64,000 bases of DNA from contig NZ_JALBYU010000014.1 in NCBI RefSeq assembly GCF_029963765.1, positions 1-64,000 of the forward strand. Reading direction: 5' to 3'. The first letter of the stretch is position 1. Each line of letters opens with the position of its first letter. A program made the translations under genes and the position numbers. The stretch is from Pseudomonas sp. UYIF39. Its GTDB lineage: Bacteria; Pseudomonadota; Gammaproteobacteria; Pseudomonadales; Pseudomonadaceae. The notes beneath the pieces were generated by a model. The model was given only the letters and a program-made list of their open reading frames with translations, was not told where the DNA came from and did not search any database. Shown here piece after piece: positions 32,796 to 41,621 of this stretch.

Positions 32796-34091
32796 TCAGC
32801 CTTGAACCGGAACCCCTTTGAGGTAAGGCGCAGGTTCCGCGCCCAGATTGTTCAGCAAACGCTCGCTGTACCAGTCCACAAAGTTCACCACGCCAAACTC
32901 ATAGGTCTTGGAGTAAGGCCCTGGCTGGTAAGCGGTGGAGTTGATGCCGCGCTGGTTTTCTTCGGCCAGGCGACGGTCCTGGTCGTTGGTCGCATCCCAG
33001 ACCTTGCGCATGCGCTCCACGTCGTAGTCCACGCCTTCGACCGCGTCCTTGTGGACGATCCACTTGGTGGTGACCATGGTTTCCTGCGCGCTGATCGGCC
33101 ACACGGTGAACACGATGATGTGGTCGCCCATGCAGTGGTTCCACGAGTGCGGCAGGTGCAGGATGCGCATCGAGCCCAGGTCCGGGTTTTTGATCCGGCC
33201 CATGAGTTTGGCGCAGCCCTGTTTGCCGTCCAGGGTCATCGACACGGTGCCCTTGAGCAGCGGCATGCGCACGATGCGGTTACGCAGGCCGAAGCTGGCG
33301 TGGGCGTAAGGAATCTTCTCGGCTTCCCAGGCAGCGGCGGAGGCGGCGACGTGGTCCTTGAAGGCCTGATCGGCACGCGGGTCGGTGACGTCGTCCCATT
33401 CCAGCAGGGTTTTCAGCAGTTCCGGGTGCGACGCGTTGCAGTGGTAGCACTCGCGGTTGTTTTCCAGCACCAGTTTCCAGTTGGCCTTTTCCATCAAGGT
33501 GGTGGTAATCGCCACCTTGGTGTTCTCCATGTCGTACGGTTCCATGTAATGGTTCAGCGTCGACAGGAAGTCATCAATGGCTGGCGGGTTCTCCGACAGG
33601 CTGATGAAGATGTAACCGCCAGCGGTCTTCACGTTCACCGGCTTGAGGCCGTACTCCTTCATGTCGAAGTCGGCGCCCATTTCGGTGCCGGCGAACAGCA
33701 GGCGACCGTCCAGTTCGTAGGTCCACTGGTGGTAGTGGCAGACCAGTTTGGCGACCTTGCCTTTTTCACTGGTGCACAGCCGCGAACCACGGTGGCGGCA
33801 GACGTTGTGGAACGCATGTATCACGCCTTCGGCGCCGCGAATCACAATGATCGGGTTCTTGCCGACTTGCAGGGTCAGGTAGTTGCCCTTGGTCGGGATT
33901 TCGCAGGCCATGCCGGCGATCAACCACTCTTTCTGGAAGATTTCCTGCATATCGATATCAAACAGCCGCTCGTCAGAGTAAAACGGCTGCGGCAGCGAGA
34001 AAGTGCGTTCGCGCTCTTGCAGCATCTGCGCGGTGGCCTTGCGAGCGGGTTCCAGCGGATCGCCCAGGCTGATTTTTGCGGTGACGTCCAT
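32796..34091 (-). CDS. gbcA: Glycine betaine monooxygenase, Rieske oxygenase subunit
   Basis: Converts glycine betaine to dimethylglycine with release of formaldehyde, using electrons from GbcB. The 431-residue protein has the Rieske [2Fe-2S] ligands Cys98, His100, Cys118 and His121 (VCRHRGSRLC ... VCHYHQWTY) and the mononuclear iron motif NNRECYHCNASHPELL (His217, His222). The start MDVTAKISLGDPLEP at 34091 fits the family; the open frame continues further upstream but through non-conserved sequence. It is divergent from gbcB with the shared operator region between them. Confidence 0.95.
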   Translation of the reverse strand: MDVTAKISLGDPLEPARKATAQMLQERERTFSLPQPFYSDERLFDIDMQEIFQKEWLIAGMACEIPTKGNYLTLQVGKNPIIVIRGAEGVIHAFHNVCRHRGSRLCTSEKGKVAKLVCHYHQWTYELDGRLLFAGTEMGADFDMKEYGLKPVNVKTAGGYIFISLSENPPAIDDFLSTLNHYMEPYDMENTKVAITTTLMEKANWKLVLENNRECYHCNASHPELLKTLLEWDDVTDPRADQAFKDHVAASAAAWEAEKIPYAHASFGLRNRIVRMPLLKGTVSMTLDGKQGCAKLMGRIKNPDLGSMRILHLPHSWNHCMGDHIIVFTVWPISAQETMVTTKWIVHKDAVEGVDYDVERMRKVWDATNDQDRRLAEENQRGINSTAYQPGPYSKTYEFGVVNFVDWYSERLLNNLGAEPAPYLKGVPVQG

Positions 34092-34275
34092 CGATTTGAT
34101 CCTCAAGGCCATTCTGTGTGGCCGGCGAAATAGTGGCTGATACGGTTTGCTACGCAAGGCTGTAAAGGAATCGTCTTTGTGTGGAGCGAGTGTGGGGCCG
34201 GCGCACGCCAGAACCTTATCCATGGGCGACATGGCCCAATCTGTTCCCGACGCGCAACCCCCGGTAGATGTGGGC

Positions 34276-34311
34276 TGGTCGCGATAAGTATGTGAATGTC
34301 GCAGATAGGTA
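34276..34311 (+). promoter_or_regulatory. Candidate GbdR operator (gbcA-gbcB gap)
   Basis: TGGTCGCGATAAGTA (34276) and TGTCGCAGATAGGTA (34297) start 21 bp apart and share TG, GATA and GTA in register, plus a GTCGC in each. The site lies between the divergent gbcA and gbcB genes. GbdR is the expected activator. Confidence 0.6.
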
Positions 34312-34377
34312 AATGGGTGGTTCGCACGTTACGCAGAATCGCCAACATAAGGCCGACCATCGGCGGTGGAGAACAGC

Positions 34378-35478
34378 ATGTCCAACAGCTTCCTGAATCC
34401 GGTAACCACCCAGACCTGGGCCAATGGTCGACACATCGTCCGTTGCGTCAAAGTCATCCAGGAAACCTGGGATGTGCGCACCTTCTGCTTTATGGCCGAC
34501 CAGCCGATCCTGTTCTTCTTTAAGCCGGGGCAGTTTGTCACCCTGGAGCTGGAAATCGAAGGCGTGCCGATCATGCGCTCCTACACCATTTCCAGCTCGC
34601 CGTCGGTGCCTTACAGCTTTTCGGTGACCATCAAGCGCGTACCGGGCGGCAAGGTCTCCAACTGGCTGCACGACACGCTGCATGAAGGCCAGGAGCTGGC
34701 CGTGCACGGGCCGGTCGGGTTGTTCAACGCCATGGACTTCACCGCGCCGAAGGTGTTGTACCTCAGCGGTGGCGTCGGTATCACGCCGGTCATGTCGATG
34801 GCGCGCTGGTTCTACGACACCAACGGCAACGTCGACATGGTGTTTATCCACAGCGCCCGTTCGCCCAAAGACATCATTTATCACCGCGAGCTGGAACACA
34901 TGGCGTCGCGAATCGATAACTTCAGCCTGCACCTGATCTGCGAGAAGCATGGTCTGGGCGAGCCGTGGGCCGGTTATCGCGGTTACCTGAACCACAAGAT
35001 GCTCGAACTGATGGCCCCGGACTTCATGGAGCGCGAAGTGTTCTGCTGCGGCCCGACGCCATACATGAACGCGGTCAAGCGCATGCTCGAAGCGGTCGGC
35101 TTTGATATGGCGCGTTATCACGAGGAATCCTTCGGCGCTACGCCAGCGGAAGCCCGTGCCGATGCGGTGGAGCAAGCCGAAATCGCCGCAGACGCACCGG
35201 ACATCGACGTGGCGGACCTGCACCAGGTGGAATTCACCGCGTCCGGGAAAAGCATTCGTGTGGGGCCGGGGGAAACCGTTCACGCCGCCGCTGCCAAGTT
35301 GGGGCTGTTGATTCCGAAGGCTTGCGGGATGGGGATTTGCGGGACGTGCAAGGTGATGAAGCTGGGTGGCGAGGTCGAGATGGACCACAACGGCGGGATC
35401 ACCGAGGAAGACGAAGCGGAAGGGTTCATTCTTTCGTGCTGCAGCGTGCCGAAGGGCGACGTGCGCATCGAATTCTGA
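34378..35478 (+). CDS. gbcB: Glycine betaine monooxygenase reductase subunit
   Basis: An NAD(P)H-dependent reductase for GbcA. The 366-residue chain has an FAD-binding ferredoxin-reductase domain (IMRSYTISSSPS, about 66-77), an NAD-binding domain (VLYLSGGVGITPVMSMARW, about 126-144; CCGPTPYM, about 223-230) and a C-terminal plant-type [2Fe-2S] ferredoxin domain (CGMGICGTCKVM about 318-329 and CCSVPKGD near the end). The ATG at 34378 follows GGAG by 7 nt. An exact DnaA box lies inside at 34844-34852. Confidence 0.94.
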   Translation: MSNSFLNPVTTQTWANGRHIVRCVKVIQETWDVRTFCFMADQPILFFFKPGQFVTLELEIEGVPIMRSYTISSSPSVPYSFSVTIKRVPGGKVSNWLHDTLHEGQELAVHGPVGLFNAMDFTAPKVLYLSGGVGITPVMSMARWFYDTNGNVDMVFIHSARSPKDIIYHRELEHMASRIDNFSLHLICEKHGLGEPWAGYRGYLNHKMLELMAPDFMEREVFCCGPTPYMNAVKRMLEAVGFDMARYHEESFGATPAEARADAVEQAEIAADAPDIDVADLHQVEFTASGKSIRVGPGETVHAAAAKLGLLIPKACGMGICGTCKVMKLGGEVEMDHNGGITEEDEAEGFILSCCSVPKGDVRIEF

Positions 35479-35492
35479 TACACGCCGCGGAA

Positions 35493-35586
35493 CCTGTGGG
35501 AGCGAGCTTGCTCGCGATGACGGCGGTACATTCAACATCTATGTTGGCTGACCTACCGCTATCGCGAGCAAGCTCGCTCCCACAGG
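35493..35586. repeat. REPIN (GAGCAAGCTCGCTCCCAC family)
   Basis: Inverted copies of CCTGTGGGAGCGAGCTTGCT between the convergent gbcB and SDR genes. Confidence 0.88.
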
Positions 35587-35595
35587 TACGGTGTT

Positions 35596-36420
35596 TCAGT
35601 CGACAAACAGATCCGGAATCAGCTTGTCGCTGGAGTCCGGTTCAAACCGATACCCCTCAAAATCCGTCACCCCGTGTTCCCCCAGAATCTCTTCATCTAT
35701 CAGTAACCGACCGGTGATGCTGCGCCCGCTGCTGCTCAGAATCGCGTAAGCGGCATCCGCCATGATCGCCGGCGTTCGTGCATGTTTGAAGGATTCGCGC
35801 GAGCCAAGCTGAAATTCGATGGCGGCGGTGGCGATCATCGTCTGCGGCCACAACGAGTTGACGCTGATGCCGTAACTGGCAAATTCCTCGCTCATGCCCA
35901 GCGTCAGCATGCTCATGCCGTACTTGGTCACGGTGTAGGGGCTGTATTGCGCGAACCATTTCGTCGCCAGGTTCAACGGCGGCGACAGGTTGAGGATGTG
36001 TCCCTTGGTTTTCTTCAGATAGGGCAGGGCGGCCTGGCTGCACAGGAGCACGGCGCGGGTGTTGATCTGGTGCATCAGGTCGAAGCGCTTGAGTTCGATG
36101 TGTTGAACCCCGGTCAGCTTGATCGCGCCGGCATTGTTGATCAGCGCATCAATGCCGCCGAAATGCTCGTTGGCCTTGGCCAGTGCCTCACGCACCGCGA
36201 CTTCATCACGCACATCCACCTGCAAGGCCAGCGCCTTGCCGCCCGCGGCTTCGACTTCCTTGGCCACGCTGAAAATCGTGCCCGGCAACTTGGGGTGCGG
36301 CTCGGCGCTTTTGGCGGCAATCACAATGTTGGCCCCATCCCGCGCAGCCCGCAGCGCAATCTCACGACCAATCCCGCGGCTGGCGCCGGTAATGAACAGG
36401 GTTTTGCCTTTCAATGACAT
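35596..36420 (-). CDS. Short-chain dehydrogenase/reductase, HSDL2-like
   Basis: A 274-residue SDR. The cofactor glycines TGASRGIG (about 11-18) and NNAG (about 96-99) are visible. The active-site Tyr/Lys pair reads YTVTKYGMSMLTLGM (about 162-176), and the serine region is LNLSPPLNLA. The charged insert AAKSAEPHPKLPGTI after the first strand is typical of HSDL2-like SDRs. The start MSLKGKTLFITG at 36420 is the family N terminus. It is convergent with gbcB. The substrate is unknown; the position in the betaine block may be incidental. Confidence 0.85.
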   Translation of the reverse strand: MSLKGKTLFITGASRGIGREIALRAARDGANIVIAAKSAEPHPKLPGTIFSVAKEVEAAGGKALALQVDVRDEVAVREALAKANEHFGGIDALINNAGAIKLTGVQHIELKRFDLMHQINTRAVLLCSQAALPYLKKTKGHILNLSPPLNLATKWFAQYSPYTVTKYGMSMLTLGMSEEFASYGISVNSLWPQTMIATAAIEFQLGSRESFKHARTPAIMADAAYAILSSSGRSITGRLLIDEEILGEHGVTDFEGYRFEPDSSDKLIPDLFVD

Positions 36421-36513
36421 GCGTGCGCTCCTGATTATTGTTGTCTGAGCGGATCGAACAGCTCGCCAGTCAATGTAGACCAAGAGTCCGGCGCAATCAG
36501 GGAGGGGCTTTTA

Positions 36514-36642
36514 TGTAGCAGCTGGCGAAGCCTGCGTTCGGCGGCGCAGCCGTCGTGAGATCAGGCGAAGCGGTGTGTCATGCACACCGCGCTGTATGGT
36601 TTTACGGCGGCTGGCCGCCGAACGCAGGCTTCGCCAGCTGAT
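36514..36642. repeat. REPIN (TAGCAGCTGGCGAAGCCTGCGTTCGGC family)
   Basis: TGTAGCAGCTGGCGAAGCCT and its inverted copy, about 130 bp overall, fill the gap between the SDR and threonine aldolase genes. Confidence 0.85.
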
Positions 36643-36675
36643 AAAAGGGTTTGTTGCGGCAGATTGGCGGGGGGC

Positions 36676-37716
36676 TTAGCGGGACATGACTTCGCGAATA
36701 TCCGTCGCCAGTTCCCGTACGCGTTCTTCTTCGGTGTCCCACGAGCACATGAAGCGTGCGCCGCCGTTGCCGATGAAGGTGTAGAAGCGCCAGCCCTTGG
36801 CGGTCAGTGCGGCGATGGCCGGTTCCGAGAGTTGCAGGAACACGCCGTTGGCCTGCACCGGGAACATCAGTTCCACGCCCTGAATGTCGCTGACCAGTTC
36901 CGCCAACAGCTGCGCGCAGTGGTTGGCGTGGCGGGCGTATTTGAGCCAGGCGTCGTTTTCCAGAATCCCCACCCACGGTGCCGACAGGAAACGCATTTTC
37001 GAGGCCAGTTGCCCGGCCTGTTTGCAGCGATAGTCGAAGTCTTCAGCCAGCTTGTGGTTGAAGAACAGAATCGCTTCCCCCACCGCCATGCCGTTTTTCG
37101 TGCCGCCGAAGCACAACACGTCGACGCCGGCCTTCCAGGTCAGGTCTGCCGGCGTGCAGCCGAGGAACGCACAGGCATTGGAGAAGCGCGCGCCGTCCAT
37201 GTGCAGGTTCAGGCCCAGCTCTTTGCACGTGGCGCTGATGGCGCGGATTTCTTCCGGGGTGTAGACGCTGCCGACTTCGGTGGCCTGGGTCAGGGTTACG
37301 ACGCGCGGTTTCGGGTAGTGGATGTCCTGGCGCTTGAGGGCCACTTCGCGGATCGATTCCGGGGTCAGCTTGCCGTTTTCAGTGCGGGCGATGAGCAGCT
37401 TGGAACCGTTGGAAAAGAACTCCGGTGCGCCGCATTCGTCGGTTTCGACGTGGGCGGTTTCCGAGCAGATCACGCTGTGGTAACTCTGGCACAGCGACGA
37501 CAGGGCCAGGGAGTTGGCGGCGGTGCCGTTGAAGGCGAAGAATACTTCGCAGTCGGTTTCGAACAGTTTGCGGAAATCGTCGGACGCGCGTGCGGTCCAT
37601 TCGTCGTCGCCGTAGGCGCGTTGGTGGCCGTGGTTGGCCTGTTCCATGGCAGCCCAGGCTTCAGGGCAGATACCGGAATAGTTGTCGCTGGCGAATTGTT
37701 GGCTCTTATCGGTCAT
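36676..37716 (-). CDS. ltaA: Low-specificity L-threonine aldolase
   Basis: A PLP enzyme cleaving L-threonine or L-allo-threonine to glycine and acetaldehyde, so it links to the glycine pool of the pathway. The 346-residue protein has the PLP lysine in FGGTKNGMAVGEA (about 203-215), the aspartate stretch NLHMDGARFSNA (about 171-182) and an early GTAANSLALS. The start MTDKSQQFASDNYSG at 37716 is the family N terminus. It is divergent from the TraX-like gene. Confidence 0.9.
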   Translation of the reverse strand: MTDKSQQFASDNYSGICPEAWAAMEQANHGHQRAYGDDEWTARASDDFRKLFETDCEVFFAFNGTAANSLALSSLCQSYHSVICSETAHVETDECGAPEFFSNGSKLLIARTENGKLTPESIREVALKRQDIHYPKPRVVTLTQATEVGSVYTPEEIRAISATCKELGLNLHMDGARFSNACAFLGCTPADLTWKAGVDVLCFGGTKNGMAVGEAILFFNHKLAEDFDYRCKQAGQLASKMRFLSAPWVGILENDAWLKYARHANHCAQLLAELVSDIQGVELMFPVQANGVFLQLSEPAIAALTAKGWRFYTFIGNGGARFMCSWDTEEERVRELATDIREVMSR

Positions 37717-37849
37717 GGCCCTGCTTTCCGTGGTCGAGGCGCTTATGGTGAAGCGACTCGTGGTCAATGATGGTGCGCACTTTACCGAAGATCATCCGGG
37801 GAGCACACGCGATGCGTCTGACAGAAAACTACAAAGACGACGGGCAATT

Positions 37850-38581
37850 ATGCACATGACGCAAAGGGATGGGGCACTGGATCTGCTCAAGTGGCTGGCG
37901 CTGTTGAGTATGGTGCTCGATCACCTGCGATATGTCGGTTATTCCGTCGATCTGCTGTATGTGCCGGGGCGACTGGCGTTTCCATGGTTCTGCTTGGCGA
38001 TGGCCGCAAACCTGGCCCGGGCCGGAGCGGTGAGGACTGACGGTCAGTGGCGTTACCTGGGCTGGTTGCTGTTGTTTAGCGCCATCAGCGAAATTCCCTA
38101 CCGGATGTACATTCCTGATCCCCACACCTTGAACGTGCTGCCCACGTTGGTGTTGGGATTGCTGGTGGCCCGTGGCTGGCAGGATCGAACCCTGCAAACG
38201 CGACTGTTGGCTGCAGGCGCCTTGCTGCTGGCGGCGCTGTTCCCGGAGCGACTGATGTTCGGCTTCTTCGGCGTGTTGTTGCCGCTGGCGATGTTGCTGG
38301 TGATCAAGCGGTCCTGGTACTTCAGCCTGTTGCCGGGGCTTGTCTGTCTGGCGGCCAATCAGTGGCCAGTGCTGTATTCCTCCGCACGGTTTCACAATGT
38401 TGGAGCCATCCTCGGCATCGCCGCTTGTCTGATCGCGCCATTGGCCGGCGTGCTTTTGCTGCGTCACGCGGGTCGGCTTAAGCCACCACCAGCGATGCGT
38501 CGCTGGGCGTACGCGCTCTATCCCGCGCATTTCCTGCTGTTGCTGGCCCTGCGCGAAGGGTTGGCGCGGTTGTCTGGTTGA
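37850..38581 (+). CDS. TraX-family integral membrane protein
   Basis: A 243-residue membrane protein with about seven or eight hydrophobic helices. The opening DLLKWLALLSMVLDHL (about 10-25) is the TraX-family signature; in F plasmids TraX acetylates pilin, but chromosomal members have no assigned role. A second ATG lies at 37856. The ribosome site is weak, so either start is possible. It lies between ltaA and glyA, a position also seen in other pseudomonads. Confidence 0.8.
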   Translation: MHMTQRDGALDLLKWLALLSMVLDHLRYVGYSVDLLYVPGRLAFPWFCLAMAANLARAGAVRTDGQWRYLGWLLLFSAISEIPYRMYIPDPHTLNVLPTLVLGLLVARGWQDRTLQTRLLAAGALLLAALFPERLMFGFFGVLLPLAMLLVIKRSWYFSLLPGLVCLAANQWPVLYSSARFHNVGAILGIAACLIAPLAGVLLLRHAGRLKPPPAMRRWAYALYPAHFLLLLALREGLARLSG

Positions 38582-38608
38582 GCTCATTTGTCCCTGTGCG
38601 CCTGCCTA

Positions 38609-38642
38609 TGTCGTAAACGCACCTTTGCGTGGCGTCCGTAGG
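38609..38642 (+). promoter_or_regulatory. Candidate GbdR site upstream of glyA
   Basis: TGTCGTAAACGCACC (38609) and TGGCGTCCGTAGG (38630) start 21 bp apart. The first shares GTCGTAA with the cbcX/sdaB site. About 140 bp before the glyA start. Confidence 0.45.
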
Positions 38643-38749
38643 CATTTGGCCTGTCTGCGCCGGTCATACCATCGCATTCAAAGGGCACTGTCGAAACACC
38701 AGTGCCTTACCGAGACGAATGGCGCATAGATGCCGCTGGGAGAGACGCG

Positions 38750-40003
<1,254 letters not shown>

Positions 40004-40026
40004 GCGCGGTTTTGGAGTAAATGACT

Positions 40027-41277
40027 ATGCAACGCTACTCGGGCTTCGGCCTCTTCAAACACTCCCTCAGCCATCACGAAAACTGGCAGAAGATGTGGCG
40101 CACGCCGACCCCTAAAAAGGTCTATGACGTGGTCATCGTCGGCGGTGGCGGGCATGGTCTGGCGACCGCCTACTACCTGGCCAAAGAGCACGGTATCACC
40201 AACGTGGCCGTGGTCGAGAAAGGCTGGCTGGGCGGCGGTAACACCGCGCGCAACACCACCATCGTTCGCTCCAACTACCTGTGGGACGAGTCGGCGCACC
40301 TGTATGAACACGCGATGAAATTGTGGGAAGGCCTGTCCCAGGACCTGAACTACAACGTGATGTTCTCCCAGCGTGGCGTTTACAACTTGTGCCACACCCT
40401 GCAGGACATTCGTGATTCCGAGCGTCGGGTCAGCGCCAACCGCCTCAACGGCGTGGACGGCGAGTTGCTCGATGCCAAACAAGTGGCCGACGAGATTCCG
40501 TACCTCGACTGCTCCAAGAACACTCGCTACCCGGTGATGGGCGCAACTGTCCAGCGTCGCGGCGGCGTGGCCCGTCACGATGCCGTGGCGTGGGGCTTTG
40601 CCCGTGCCGCTGACGCATTGGGCGTGGACCTGATTCAACAGACCGAAGTGATCGGCTTCCGCAAGGAAAACGGTGTGTGCATCGGTGTTGAAACCAACAA
40701 AGGCTTCATCGGTGCCAAGCGCGTCGGTGTCGTGACCGCCGGTAACTCCGGTCACATGGCCAAACTCGCCGGTTTCCGTCTGCCGATCGAATCGCACCCG
40801 CTGCAAGCGCTGGTGTCCGAGCCGATCAAGCCGATTATCGACAGCGTGATCATGTCCAACGCCGTACACGGTTATATCAGCCAGTCCGACAAGGGCGACC
40901 TGGTGATCGGCGCCGGTATCGACGGCTACAACGGCTACGGCCAGCGTGGTTCGTACCCGGTGATCGAGCACACCATTCAAGCCATCGTCGAGATGTTCCC
41001 GGTGTTGTCCCGCGTACGCATGAACCGTCAGTGGGGCGGCATCGTCGACACCACGCCGGATGCGTGCCCGATCATTTCGAAAACCCCGGTACCGAACATG
41101 TTCTTCAACTGCGGTTGGGGCACCGGTGGCTTCAAGGCAACACCTGGCTCGGGCAACGTGTTTGCCGCGAGTCTGGCCAAGGGTGAAATGCACCCATTGG
41201 CTGCACCTTTCTCCATCGACCGTTTCCACAACGGTGCGTTGATCGATGAACACGGCGCTGCTGCGGTTGCCCACTAA
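40027..41277 (+). CDS. soxB: Sarcosine oxidase beta subunit
   Basis: FAD/FMN subunit of the heterotetrameric sarcosine oxidase: sarcosine plus THF plus O2 to glycine, methylene-THF and H2O2. The 416-residue chain has the FAD motif VVIVGGGGHGLATAYYLA (about 35-52), an ARNTTIVRSNY stretch (covalent FMN histidine region follows) and NCGWGTGGFKATPGSG near the C terminus. Two ATGs are possible; 40027 is preferred because the GGAG is 9 nt away, against 3 nt for 40021. Order soxB-soxD-soxA-soxG. Confidence 0.93.
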   Translation: MQRYSGFGLFKHSLSHHENWQKMWRTPTPKKVYDVVIVGGGGHGLATAYYLAKEHGITNVAVVEKGWLGGGNTARNTTIVRSNYLWDESAHLYEHAMKLWEGLSQDLNYNVMFSQRGVYNLCHTLQDIRDSERRVSANRLNGVDGELLDAKQVADEIPYLDCSKNTRYPVMGATVQRRGGVARHDAVAWGFARAADALGVDLIQQTEVIGFRKENGVCIGVETNKGFIGAKRVGVVTAGNSGHMAKLAGFRLPIESHPLQALVSEPIKPIIDSVIMSNAVHGYISQSDKGDLVIGAGIDGYNGYGQRGSYPVIEHTIQAIVEMFPVLSRVRMNRQWGGIVDTTPDACPIISKTPVPNMFFNCGWGTGGFKATPGSGNVFAASLAKGEMHPLAAPFSIDRFHNGALIDEHGAAAVAH

Positions 41278-41291
41278 CAGGAGAAATCCCC

Positions 41292-41621
41292 ATGTTGCAT
41301 ATCTTCTGTCCTCACTGCGGCGAACTGCGCTCCGAAGAGGAATTCCACGCATCCGGCCAGGCGCACATCCCGCGCCCTCTGGATCCGACCAACTGCACCG
41401 ACGAGGAGTGGGGCGACTACATGTTCTTCCGCGATAACCCTCGCGGTCTGCACCACGAACTGTGGGATCACGTCGCCGGTTGCCGTCAGTACTTCAACGC
41501 CACTCGTGACACCGTGACCTACGAGATTCTCGAAACCTACAAGATCGGCACCAAGCCACAATTCACCGACAAGACCGATAGCCCGAAAGCGGCCGCCACG
41601 GCTCTGGGAGAGAAGGTATGA
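41292..41621 (+). CDS. soxD: Sarcosine oxidase delta subunit
   Basis: A 109-residue small subunit with a zinc site: Cys6 and Cys9 in IFCPHCGELRSE, a histidine near 19 and a cysteine in HVAGCRQYF (about 63). A GGAGAAA upstream gives the start. It ends overlapping soxA by 4 nt (ATGA), so they are translationally coupled. Confidence 0.93.
   Translation: MLHIFCPHCGELRSEEEFHASGQAHIPRPLDPTNCTDEEWGDYMFFRDNPRGLHHELWDHVAGCRQYFNATRDTVTYEILETYKIGTKPQFTDKTDSPKAAATALGEKV

Noticed and set aside
38582..38749. Glycine riboswitch upstream of glyA-sox
   Set aside because: I looked for the paired glycine aptamer pattern and did not see it in this short gap; an activator site fits better.
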